33,815 nucleotides of DNA. Origin: Mesostigma viride (Eukaryota; Streptophyta; Mesostigmatophyceae; Mesostigmatales; Mesostigmataceae). Below, in pieces: positions 1 through 21,354 of this stretch (within the stretch, counting starts at the first letter, position 1; every line of letters begins with the position of its first letter). Location: positions 1 through 33,815 of the forward strand of contig RPFO01000789.1 in NCBI GenBank assembly GCA_009746045.1. The letters are read 5' to 3'. Under the pieces are notes generated by a model, which searched no databases, had not been told where the DNA came from, and saw only the letters and a program-made list of their open reading frames with translations. A program made the translations under genes and the position numbers.

Positions 1-194
1 ATTTACACCATGGCCACACACTGGGCTTCTCTGTATGTGCCGATGCCCATCGTAAGTTGTTGAACGTTTTTTGCCCTGCATGGTTGCCAATTTTACTAGG
101 AGTTCTTAGGAGCTCTCTCTCCATTGACTTCTCTGTCTCTTTTGCTTTGGCCATGCCATGTTAGTGTAATGTCTTCCTTGCTGCCATGCTAGCG

Positions 195-1775
195 GGCCCA
201 CGTGCTTGTTCCTTGTCAAAGTAGGGAGGCTCGCGGGGTGGGTGGCTGGTCATGCTTGTACCTTATCAAGGGAGGGGCCCACGTAGGGTAGGTGGGTGGG
301 CATGCGTGTACCTTGTCAAGGGAGGGATTCACGTATGGTAGGTGGGTGCACGAGCTTGGTCCTTGTCAAGAGGCACATACGTAGGGTAGGTGAGTGCACG
401 TGCTTGTTCCTGGTCAGGGGAGGCATGGATGTGGGGTAGGCATGTGCACGTGCTTATTCCTTGTCAAGGGAGGGACGCACGTAGTGTAGGTGAGTTCATG
501 TGCTTGTTCCTTGTCAAAGGAGGGGTGCACATAGGGTGGGTGGGTGCACGTGCTCGTTCCTTGTCAAGGGAGGCATGCATGTGGGGTAGGCATGTGCACG
601 TGCTTGTTTCATGTCAAGGGAGGGATGCAGGTAGGGTAGGTGGGTGGGCTTGCTTGTTCCTTGTCAAGGGAGGGATGCACGTACGGTAGGTGTGCACATG
701 CTTGTTCCTTGTCAAAGGAGGGGGCATGTGGGTAGGATGTGCACGGTTGTTCCATGTCAAGGGAGGGATGCAGGGGTAGGTGGTGGCATGCTTGTACCTT
801 ATCAAGGGAGGGCGGACATAGGGTTGGTGGGTGCACGTGCTTGTTCGATGTCAAAGGAGGGACGCATGTGGGTAGGCATGTGCACATGCTTGTTCCATGT
901 CAAGGAGGATGCACGTAGGGTAGGTGGGTGCACGTGCTTGTTACTTGTCAAGAGGCACGTACATAGGGTGGTGGGTGCACGTGCTTGTTCCTTGTCAAGG
1001 GAGGGATGCACGTGCGGTAGATGAGTGCACATGCTTGTTCCTTGTCAAAGGAGGGGGGCATGTGGAGTAGGAATGTGCACATGGTTGTTCCATGTCAAGG
1101 GAGGGATGCAGGTAGGGTAGGTGGGTGGGCATGCTTGTACCTTATCAAGGGAGGGGCGGACATCGGGTAGGTGGGTGCACGTGCTTGGTCCTTGCCAAGG
1201 GAGGGATTCACGTACGGTAGGTGAGTGCACATGCTTGTTCCTTGTCGAAGGAGGGGGGCACTTAGGGTAGGTGGGTGCACGTGCTTGTTGCTTGTCAAGA
1301 GGCACGTACATAGGGTTGGTGGGTGCACGTGCTTGTTCCATGTCACAGGAGGGATGCACGTAGGGTAGGTGGGTGCACGTGCTTGTTACTGGTCAGGGGA
1401 GGCATGGATGTGGGGTAGGCATGTGCACGTGCCTATTCCTTGTCAAGGGAGGGACGCGCGTAGTGTAGGTGAGTTCACGTGCTTGTTCCTTGTCAAAGGA
1501 GGGGTGCACACAGGGTGGGTGGGTGCACGTGCTCGTTCGATTCTTGTCAAGGGAGGCATGCATGTGGGGTAGGCACGTGCACGTGCTTGTTCCTTGTCAA
1601 AGGAGGGGTGCACATAGGGTAGGTGGGTGCACGTGCCCGTTCGATTCTTGTCAAGGGAGGCATGCATGTGGGGTGGGGCATGTGCACGTGCTTGTTCCTT
1701 GTCAAGGGAGGGACACAACAGGGTATGTGGGTGGTTTTGCTGGTTCCTCGCCATGGGAGGGACGTAATAGGGTAG
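195..1775. repeat. 50-bp degenerate minisatellite array
   Basis: About 30 tandem copies of a roughly 48-62 bp unit. Each unit contains a version of CACGTGCTTGTTCCTTGTCA followed by a GGGAGGG core and a GTAGGGTAGGTGG tail. The plus strand is strongly G/T-rich. Copies differ by point changes and small indels, and a few have a short insertion (GTTCGATTC near 1530 and 1640). Open frames here on both strands are periodic translations of the repeat and I do not regard them as genes. The array ends at a diverged unit near 1740-1790. Confidence 0.93.
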
Positions 1776-2075
1776 GTGAGTGCACGCATCATTTTTTTCC
1801 TTATTCTCAGCCCATCAACTAGAACTTTCAGCTGCCAGTCCTCACTACTCTACGACCGTAACTGCATTCGGGTTCATGTTAAATACGTTGCGTTTTTCTT
1901 GGACGGCATGGAAGATGCTGTCATTTTCAAGAGAGGGATGCACGTACGTATTGGTGGTGGTGCACGCATCGTCCCTTTTCTTACTAGTTGCCTGTGTACT
2001 AGAAATTTCAACTGCTATTCCTCGCTACCGTATGGCCGTAACTGCATTCGGGGCATTTTGCGTTTTCTATGAGTG
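1775..2075. repeat. Two-copy tandem duplication, about 181 bp period
   Basis: The segment beginning GTGCACGCATC near 1780 recurs near 1961. The two copies run in parallel for about 90 bp through CTAGAA..TTTCA..CTGC and CCGTAACTGCATTCGGG, at roughly 70 percent identity by eye. A weaker third trace (GCTGTC.T and a purine stretch) follows near 2090. No protein is recognised. It lies directly after the minisatellite and shares the GTGCACG motif with it. The sequence from 2140 to 2500 shows nothing I can identify. Confidence 0.6.
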
Positions 2076-2499
2076 CGTGACAGTTGCTGTCTTACTTGGA
2101 CAAAGGCGGAATGAACTGCAGGCAATCCGGAATGATTAAGACGGGAAGTTGGTCAACTCGCACCAAAAGCGGAGCCGCCATATGGACGGCGGTACCTTTC
2201 AAATCAACATGGGCGATTACCCCTGGCCGAGCGGACTTGAGGGTGACAACAGCTTCAAGACGCCACCCTCATCGGCCAAGGTTCTACTGCCGTAACGGCT
2301 TGATTTATTACCTAAGATGTTCCGTGAACTTCATGTGCGTCATCTCCACGATTTCATCATGAAGCCCACGTTGACAACATCGGATGGAAGTGATTCGTGC
2401 AATTGATTATTAATGACTTCTTAAACATTTTAATGAAATGCCTAATTCAAAAATGCATCTTGAAAAGCACCATATCATGCAAGCCACTCACCATAGCCG

Positions 2500-3030
2500 G
2501 GGTCAATGCATTTTAGAATTCGGGGCCATAACCCGGACAGGCTGCGTTGTAGGCATGGGTTACTATTATTACTGGGGCATAACCGGCCCCGTAACCACCG
2601 CAGTAGCCAGGGTTAACTACTGGGCCGTAACTACTGCAGGTTACGGGACGGTTGACGGACCCGTAACCAGGCCAGTAGCCAGGCCCGGTTATCAGAACTG
2701 GTCCCGTAACCATGCCGGTAACCCATCCCGGTTCTCAGAACTGGTCCCGTAACCATGCCAGTTTACCGCCCGGTAACTTCTACTTGGGCCGTAACCATGA
2801 CCGTAACCCAGATAGGTTACGGGCATGGTTACGGCTCCGGTAAAAGTTACCGCCCAGTAAACGTTCCGGTAACTATTACCGCCCGGTAACCATTACCGGC
2901 CGGTATTTAGTCTGTTGCATTCCGGGTTACCGGCCGGTAACCTGGCCGGTAACCTTAAACGTACATGGTTACTGGCCAGTAACCGCCCCGGTAACCTCAA
3001 CCGGGGCGTTTACGCCCCGTAAAATTAACT
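2500..3030. repeat. Palindromic GGTAACC/CCGGTAAC satellite block 1
   Basis: Dense short repeats of CCGGTAAC, GTAACCGG, CCCGTAACC and CAGTAACC in both orientations, spaced irregularly at about 10-25 bp. Because the core is near-palindromic, both strands look alike, and the block could form many small hairpins. ORFs here read as Gly/Pro/Val/Thr repeats and are not genes. Between this block and the next (3030-3960) I see no recognisable gene. Confidence 0.85.
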
Positions 3031-3496
3031 CCCGGGTTTTGTAGATAGATTTTTTAGTTAGTATGGGATACAAACACTAAAAATTGTAACTGTCCCAGGG
3101 ACCCATCAGCTTGTTCTAAAAATAACTGGGTTATTTCCCTACTCAGACAGCTGTGCACCAGGGTACCCCAGTACCCCCTTGACTTTGACCAGGGTTTCCA
3201 CCCTGATACGGTGGTCAACTACCGTCAGACAAGTGTCCTACGGATAGAGTGAATGTAGATCTTTTCAGTGGTCTAGCTGGTTCCCCAAAAAACCTTCACG
3301 CCAAATCCCTACAGGGCTCACAAACTCGTGCAGAACGTGAGGCATGAGATAAACTCGCAGTCGAAAATCGGCACGAGGACGGTTGAGGGGTTAAGGCGGG
3401 AACTTCCCTGTCCCGACCAAATCCATGGCCAGGTCGAGCCGGCATCCGATAGCGGAGCCAAAATGGAAGCCTCCTCCACGGCTACTAAGGAGCCAA

Positions 3497-3877
3497 CTAA
3501 TTGGAGCCGTCTACCGAAACTAGCGATAGCATTTTTGTCGCGAGGGGCAGTTTACTGGCTCCAACGACCATGCAGCCAGCATCATTGATGTCGATTGGCA
3601 CGCCGTGGTTATCGTAGTAAGCCAACCCCTTCAGAGTGACGTCCGCTGTCACGACTCGAGGGCTCATGGTTGTCATGAACACTTTTATTATGGATACAGC
3701 GAATAATAAGCTGCTTATAGTGTCGAGCTCAATCGAACTGAAGTAAGCATAACGTGTAATTGCTGAAGATTTACAACGATGAGTGTTGCTGATCGACACG
3801 TCTTCTTCGGCGCGACAAGGCCCAACAACGACAAACAGCTCGTTGAACCGCATTTTCCTACCAAAACTTGTCGTCAA
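3497..3877 (-). CDS. Unrecognised ORF between satellite blocks
   Basis: An open frame of 126 codons on the minus strand. It has normal amino-acid composition, unlike the repeat-derived frames around it, and an internal Met at about codon 68. I recognise no domain, signal peptide or membrane helix. It may be a remnant of a mobile element or a chance frame. It lies between two palindromic satellite blocks with no splice context that I can define. Confidence that it encodes a protein is low. Confidence 0.15.
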   Translation of the reverse strand: MTTSFGRKMRFNELFVVVGPCRAEEDVSISNTHRCKSSAITRYAYFSSIELDTISSLLFAVSIIKVFMTTMSPRVVTADVTLKGLAYYDNHGVPIDINDAGCMVVGASKLPLATKMLSLVSVDGSN

Positions 3878-3959
3878 TCTGGCCGGGGTGTTCCTTATGT
3901 AGCCAGTACAAGTTCTTACGTTCCGACGTTCCGACGAGGCGACACCTTTTTTACGTATA

Positions 3960-4660
3960 AGCTAGTAGGGTTGGGTCGGGTACCAGGTCAAGCCCTACCG
4001 GTATCCGACGGTATCGGTACTGACCTCGGGTATCGGTACCGGTACCGGGCCGGTTACTGGCCAACGCTTCTCGGTATCAGTACCGGGTACCCGGCCTCGG
4101 GTACCATCGGGTACCAGTATTGGGTACTTTGCATCCTAGTAGCCGTACGTACTCACTTTGTAGCACCTCAATGACTAATCGCTACAAGTATATACTGGCA
4201 CCAGATACGTCCAGGCATAGTTTCTCTAGCTAGGGTTGGGTCGGTTACGCCGGGGTCGGTTACCGGAACCGGTTACCGGTAGTACCGATACCGGTAACGG
4301 ACGGCCTCCCCGGTAACCGGTACCGGTACCGAAGGCCATCCTCGGTAACCGAGACCTGTACTCGGTTACCACTCGGTTACCGTTACTTGGGCGCTGCGCC
4401 AAGTGCCAACAGCCGTCCCGACCTGGTCCCGGCAAGGATGTCGTCAGTCTCTCAGACAGCAATATGGTAACGGTAACCGGTAACACCGTCGGTACCTGTA
4501 ACCGATGGTAACGAGTACTACTAGCACAGTTGCACTGGACTTTTAGCCGGCCTTTACTGGTTCGGCATGCCTTTGGGTACCGGTACCGGTAACCGACGGT
4601 AACCGGTACCGGTACCGATTGCCTCGCCCGGTAACCGGTACCGGTAGCCGAGGGCACCGT
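3960..4660. repeat. Palindromic GGTACCGGTAACC satellite block 2
   Basis: A second block of the same style, dominated by GGTACCGGTACC, GGTAACCGG and GGTATCGGTACC. Single-copy-looking sequence interrupts it at about 4110-4230, 4385-4460 and 4500-4570. Both strands read nearly the same. The frames of 131 and 149 codons here are translations of the repeat. The block ends about 500 bp upstream of the scramblase start codon. Confidence 0.85.
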
Positions 4661-5168
4661 TTGGGTGTCGGGCATCTATCAGATTTGTAAGTCTTGTAAG
4701 TACCGTCGTTCCAGGTCACAGCGCAGAACAGATACGGACTTTCTACAAATAGAAAGAGCGTTGTCCACGGGAACAGTTCCCGCGTCCAGTGGAAGGCGGA
4801 CGTTTCGGATGGGATCTCATGTACGGGAACGCGCTAGCGGAAAAGGTACGCCCCACATTCGTCGTAATTCTCTCCGTCGATCCGATAGCTGCCCTCTTGC
4901 CCAGCACTCGAAGGACTTGGACAGCAAAATAAAGGTCGTGCAACCACCGCCATCTTCGCGCCCACGCGGTCGCAAGCGATGCTGCTTTAGTCCTTGTAGT
5001 GCTTCGCACTGTTTGCCTATTGCATTGTTGCCGCATTTTGGGTTAAGCCCGTGCCCCTCGCCTTGTCGAAGTAAGAGGTCGCCGAGCCTACTGTATTCCA
5101 GTGGACATTTGCCGTCGGCGTTTGGACAACAACCTTACAGGATATTGGTTGACGAGGCAGCCTTCACA

Positions 5169-16407
<11,239 letters not shown>

Positions 16408-17438
16408 TCTAATGAGCGCGGTGGCATTCATGGCATGAGCAAGAGCAAGTTATAAGTGCAAGTTAACACAGCCAGAGCAAATGTTAGGTCATGCGGCAAG
16501 TAAAGAGCTAGTTGAGAAGGGGAACTTGGCATGACCTGCGACGTCCGTGGCGATGCTAGGCAGCCCCCTGTTACTTCAGTGACGCCACATAACGCCGGGT
16601 TTTGGCGTGCCATATTTTAGAAGGGAGCGGTTCTCTCCTCTGTACGGCCTAAGTTTTGTGTATTCGGTGGACAGCGCACAATGGCTGCTAGTTGAAGTTT
16701 AGGTCCTCAACGGTTACTGTGTAGGGCTTCCATGTACGCGGGAGCTCCTTTGTAAGTCTCGCAAGGCCTGCGTTCATCATTTTTTTGCGCATGGCCACCT
16801 TGTACCATCAGCGACAGGTTTGTGGCGCGCATTACCTATCATACAACCATGCTGTGGGGTACGTGTCATCCCCATGGCCTATGTTAGTCTTCCATCCACA
16901 TTCCACGGCCGTGGATGGCAGAATAAGATGTTGGCAGCCCAAGCTTGCTGTTTTACTAGGCCAACTTAAAGGCCAGATTCTCTCTCCCATACACTGCCTA
17001 GGAAGGTCAGGCGTGAGGCATGCATGGCCTGCTGCTGTTCAGCACACGCCATATGGGCAGTGCGTGGCTTTTATCATAGACCGTGTGTATTATGTTTATT
17101 GCATTGCTTGATTTAAATTGAATGTTTCATTTCACATGCTTGAGTAGTTTATGGCAAGAGCTAATGATTTGTTCCCATGATATCTTTATCTAGATCGATC
17201 AGGAACATTCCCATTCCGGTGGCTAAACACAGCACTACAGCACTATGCTGTTTTCTACTGTTGGCTCAAGGTGTATTTTTCTCGTTTCTCGTTTTCAGGA
17301 TTTCCCGCCAAAAAACTTGGTTTTTTATTTAAAAATAATTATACAGACATTTTAAGTCACCCAGGTAAAGTTTTTATGCTGAAGCCGTACGTCTCATCAA
17401 AACACACCATATCTAGACATGCATATCTGTTTTCACAT

Positions 17439-18395
17439 TAAATTAAATTAAATTAAACATGCCTCCGTGGGGAGATCGTGTAGCACATATTCCATGATGG
17501 ATGGGGTGGAGGAAGCCGCGTAATCGAACTATCCTAACTCTAAGCTATCTAGTCTAGAAAATCCTCACTACACTACTCATCAAAACGCCTCCTCCGCTTG
17601 GGGGAGGGGGCTTGCCCACAGGGTCGGGCGTGTGCGCCTTGACAATCTTCTTCCACCGCGTCTTGTCCTGCATGGCAGTCCAAAGACGGGAGAGAGAGTG
17701 GATGCGGTGCTCAAACTGGGCTGGGACCACTAGGTCGTCCAGCAACATCTGGATGTAGTTCGTGACAGGTTTCCCTACCCTTTTGGGAATGCCCTCGGGG
17801 CCAGGCCAGGTCAGAATGTGTCGCCCTGGCTGGCCAAGCCGCTGGGGCCCGGCCAGACCAAGGGCGGTGTCGACCTGGCTGGTGCGAGCAAGGTGTCCTA
17901 CAAATGCTATCCTACGCTGCCTAATCTCGTCCGAAATACGAGGCATGCCATGATACAAAGACTGTGATGACGGACGCTCGGAAAACCCTACGTTAAGGAC
18001 CTGTCGGAGCATCCTGTAAACCGTGCCGTCTAGCCTAGGTGCCAGTTTGGGTGTGAGTGTCCACGCCTCGGCGCCATACGAGAGCACCGTGAGGACGAGG
18101 ACCTTGAAGAGCATGCGCTTGCGGTGCTCGCCCAGGCCCTTCGAGCGCCAGTAGGTTTTGAGCGAACGGAGCTTGGCCCAGGCAAGGCCGATGCGGGTGT
18201 CCACATCGTCGGCAGTGTCAGGAAGCCAACTCCCCAACAGCTTGAAGCGGTCGCGGAACGGGACCTCCGTCCCGTCGAGCAGGCGCGGCAGCGGTGGTGT
18301 ACTGGAGGCCCCAATCACCATCGCCTCAGTTTTGACACTAATATCCAACCCCACCGCCCGCGCCTCCAGGCCCAGACAGTCCAGCCAGGTCTGAA
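17439..18395 (-). mobile_element. 5'-truncated LINE (non-LTR retrotransposon)
   Basis: 957 bp on the minus strand between identical 11-bp target duplications TGTTTTCACAT (17428-17438 and 18396-18406). The 3' end carries a (TTTAA)n tail (17439-17457 in plus coordinates). The coding part keeps only the C-terminal end of the reverse transcriptase and the region after it. The clean duplication and intact remaining frame argue for a recent insertion. Confidence 0.93.
17554..18395 (-). CDS. LINE reverse transcriptase, C-terminal part (5'-truncated)
   Basis: An open frame from the truncation point to TAG. It begins NIQTWLDCLGLEARAVGLDI with SVKTEAMV, the conserved end of the palm domain (GL.....KTE.M). 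Then come FRDRFKLLGSWLPD, RIGLAWAKLRSLKTYWRSKG and LVLTVLSYGAEAWTL, the thumb-region signature (LL..GAE.W.L) of LINE reverse transcriptases. It ends with DKTRWKKIVKAHTPDPVGKP. The catalytic YADD-equivalent and everything upstream are missing, so it cannot be functional alone. There is no ATG at the 5' end; the frame opens directly at the insertion junction. Confidence 0.9.
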
Positions 18396-18467
18396 TGTTT
18401 TCACATGGACCTCAGAAATCACATCATCCCATGCCACGCATTCCTGCATTCACATGTGCTGGGTTTT

Positions 18468-18635
18468 CTACTCCAGTTCAGACTCATAAGACTCGCTATC
18501 GCTGTCCACCCTAATAGGGCGTTTCTGCCGCGCCTTGTTATCGCGGTCTTGTAACACTTTCTCAATGAGGGAGTCATCATCCATGTCATTGTTGTTACGC
18601 GGAGGGCGTCGCACCTCATCGAGGATGGCGTCCAT
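18468..18635 (-). CDS. Unrecognised acidic ORF, 55 codons
   Basis: Starts ATGGACGCCATCCTCGATGA and ends TCTGAACTGGAGTAG. It encodes DAILDEVRRPP, an Asp-rich segment with a Lys/Arg stretch, and an acidic tail DSDSESYESELE. It looks like the C-terminal tail of a longer nuclear protein or transposase, but I can see no upstream exon. The LINE inserted about 60 bp downstream of its stop. Unsure whether it is a gene remnant. Confidence 0.2.
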   Translation of the reverse strand: MDAILDEVRRPPRNNNDMDDDSLIEKVLQDRDNKARQKRPIRVDSDSESYESELE

Positions 18636-18699
18636 GACTATAACAGCGAAATCAGAATAACAGCGCTCGCTCTTTGGCACGTGCAATCACATGCAGTGA

Positions 18700-20129
18700 G
18701 TGGTCACCCAACTATGGCGATACCATGATCTCAAAAGCAGATTGCGCACGGGAATAGTCCGGCCAGACCCCTTCCATAGTACACTCTCCTGCTAACCATG
18801 CAAGAATTTAGTTTCCTCCTGCCAACCATGCAGACAAGTGGCCAGTCTTAATCATATGTGATAGCGTCCTAACAAGGTTTGGCTCGCGACTAATCCTTAA
18901 CATGATCGTTGAAGCAGCACAAAGCTGCACTTCTGGTAAGTTGTACGCATTGAGACATCATGCAACATACTCGATCTATCTCCTACTTTTTCCTTTATCT
19001 TCTTCGTCAATACAAACTTCATACAGAATGTCGAACCCAGCTTAATTTTCCGATTTCAGGGGTACCCAAACATGCCAGAAAACTTTGTCTTGTGGCGCTT
19101 TGTACCCTCCGTAGTTTTAATGCTCGGTGTCTTGCTAAATGCCGACTAGAATGGTACAAAGTCTCCCCGACGTCATCGACCGCCTCGTCTTCATCTTGCA
19201 TGAGCCTCGTCCACGTCCACCTCGCCTTGCATGGCCTTCTGCCTGCACACAAGATGCATGGGCGACGCTGAAACAAGGAAATCAAGACCATAGACGATCA
19301 AACTTCTAATTAGACGGTCGGCTGAAAAACATTTCTGGATGAAAATGACGGACAGTAAAACCGTGGCAGATTCCTAAAACATGGCAGATTATAAACCAAT
19401 GTCGCGTTTGAGATTATAAACCAATGTCGTGACCACCATGGGCGTTCCTTGCATAGGCTTCCCTGCATAGTCCACCACTATCCTTATGAATTTAACGGTT
19501 GATCCCTGCCCTCAGCTTTCTTTCATGTCATCGTGCTCTTTTTTATCACGTCGGACAGATTCACCCGCTCGACAGACTTTGTGCTTATATATTCAACCAG
19601 GACTGTGGGAAACTTTGCGAACTGAAGACGTGTTAGAATCCCTGAATGCCTCTGTGGCCCTGTCGCCATCGCCGCACTCCCACACCTGCCAACCATCGCC
19701 AGTGGCTTTTTTTGTGGTGCCTGTGCTCGCGCCGTCTTGCCTTTGTCCAACATGAAAGACGCGACGGGCATTCGCTGCCGCCTTTGGATCGACCAAAGGA
19801 CACGCAAATAGAACTGACCCTAGTCCTACGAAGCAGACTTCAAATAGTTACTCGTACAGCTAAACGTCCTAGGACCGTAACTCGAGCTACGGTTGCTGAA
19901 ATGCCAGAGTTATCAGTCCAGCACCGTTTCCGGCATGCACACAAAGTCGAAAATTGGCGGGAATCCCAGAAAACGTGAAATTTTCAGAAAAATAGCAGAA
20001 TTTCAACGACTGAAACGATATGTCGAGATTCCGACATATCAATCTAATAAAACGAATATTTTGTAGGTGTGTATGCGTTCCCTCTTTTCCTTCTTAGTTT
20101 TGGTTGTTTGTGTTGGTCGCGGTGGTGGT

Positions 20130-20196
<67 letters not shown>

Positions 20197-20350
20197 CCTA
20201 TCAACCTTTCTTGTTACCCTCTGTCTCCCTCCATGCAGGTCTACCTAGAGATAGCCGCGCAGCTCCCGCGGCCTTCGTGTCTTTCCTCTCAGATAACTAC
20301 CCTAGTCCTTCCACGGCGTTGGATCGCCATGTGTCCAGGCATAGTTGTCT
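18700..20350. other. No gene recognised; (GT)n microsatellite at 20131-20191
   Basis: Mostly single-copy-looking DNA. A (GT)n tract of about 30 units lies at 20131-20191. Frames of 67-110 codons on both strands show no domain I recognise. CCTGC.AACCATGCA recurs near 18790 and 18820 as a short duplication. It lies between the LINE and the 3' side of the minus-strand JmjC gene, so it may include that gene's 3' untranslated exons. Confidence 0.6.
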
Positions 20351-20354
20351 CACT

Positions 20355-20530
20355 TCATTTATTACTAGACAATTAATTAATTAATTAATTAATTAGGAAC
20401 ATAACTCCGTCGGGAGTATATTCTGATATATATATATATATTGGGAGTATATGTAGCACATAGCCCAGAGAAGGGGCATATGGCCTATAATACATTCTAA
20501 GCTACTTCCTGACTAGACAATTACGTGCAA
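20355..20530 (-). repeat. Echoes of the JmjC gene's last-exon 3' edge; (TTAA)n and (AT)n tracts
   Basis: In plus orientation the coding end reads CTTACCTACTCGACAATTCC (20594-20613). Copies are TCCTGACTAGACAATTACGT (about 20505-20524) and TTACTAGACAATTAATTAAT (about 20364-20383). They share CTAGACAATT. An (AATT)n tract (20371-20396) and (TA)n (20429-20441) follow. Copies below a coding end are expected if the TAG-abutting GTAAGT is a true splice donor. Confidence 0.65.
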
Positions 20531-20598
20531 TAATTTTTCAAATGAGATTAGCATAGTACTCCGTGGCATGCCCATGCGCATGACACACAAGTACTTAC

Positions 20599-21354
20599 CT
20601 ACTCGACAATTCCTAGAGCTTCTTTGAGGCTCTTCACCGCCCGCTGCCCGTAAAAGCTCCGCCACGGCTCGGGCAGCTGCGCCAACCGCTGCCCGAGTGA
20701 CGCCGCCTGCGCCACGGTGTCAACTGCGAGCGGCAGGTCCTTGTTCCCATAAATGTCCTTACGGTCGTACCACTCGCGCGGCAGTCCCCGCCAGAACACA
20801 TTCACGCCGACCGACAAGCTGGATACTTGAGGTTGCAGGGCCTTGTCGCGTGTCATGAAACCATCGCCACCCCCCTGGTCCTGTCGTATTAAATCGTCGG
20901 CGTACCCTTGCTTCCCAAGTGGGTGACCTCTGTGGTCAAGATGACCTAGCTGATGACCGCGGCAGCAGCAACAGGATGGGCAACAGTCCGACCCCTTAGT
21001 GCTTGCGAGATGGTCACCGACGCCTGGGCCGGTCGGAGACGTGAAGCCTGGACGAGTGGTGGTGGGTGTAGGGCATGGCTGGGTGCTGCTTCCATCCTTG
21101 GCCACGTTCCCACCAGAGGCACCCCGCGGGACAGCTGTCACGACACCAAGGCTGCCGGGTGGCGGGCTCTCAGATGGTGCATGCGCGGCAGCGGCGGACT
21201 CACACGGGCTCCCTTCCGCTGGTGTCGGTGTGGCGGTGGCTGCGTTAGACTGGCGTTCGCACACGCAGCGCTGGGTGTGGCCGGGGCAGGCGGCCAGCGA
21301 GGTGGTGTTGTGGAACCAGAGGGAAGGAATGAAGAGGGCATCGCCCGGATGAAG
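20599..21354 (-). CDS. TYW5: TYW5-like last coding exon with large insertion
   Basis: The acceptor is a long C tract plus AG; phase 0. It opens LHPGDALFIPSLWFHNTTSL with the distal iron-binding His, then carries about 115 residues of Ser/Pro/Gly/Cys-rich low-complexity sequence, then resumes the conserved SLSVGVNVFWRGLPREWYDR, YGNKDLP and AQLPEPWRSFYGQRAV end. The animal protein has only a few residues where the insertion sits. The frame is open throughout, so it is either an in-frame insertion or an unspliced intron. The stop TAG is directly followed by GTAAGT. Confidence 0.88.
   Translation of the reverse strand, partial: LHPGDALFIPSLWFHNTTSLAACPGHTQRCVCERQSNAATATPTPAEGSPCESAAAAHAPSESPPPGSLGVVTAVPRGASGGNVAKDGSSTQPCPTPTTTRPGFTSPTGPGVGDHLASTKGSDCCPSCCCCRGHQLGHLDHRGHPLGKQGYADDLIRQDQGGGDGFMTRDKALQPQVSSLSVGVNVFWRGLPREWYDRKDIYGNKDLPLAVDTVAQAASLGQRLAQLPEPWRSFYGQRAVKSLKEALGIVE

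Noticed and set aside
390-1822. Overlapping ORFs of 60-126 codons on both strands
   Set aside because: All are periodic readings of the 50-bp minisatellite.
4226-4675. 149-codon minus-strand ORF
   Set aside because: Its composition follows the GGTACC/GGTAACC satellite and it contains no recognisable domain.
4665-5168. Upstream in-frame extension of the scramblase ORF
   Set aside because: The frame is open but the residues look non-coding, and the first ATG before the QQYP repeat gives a normal scramblase N-terminus.
20067-20384. Secreted-looking ORFs with a Val/Cys run
   Set aside because: The hydrophobic run is encoded by a (GT)n microsatellite, and no domain follows it.
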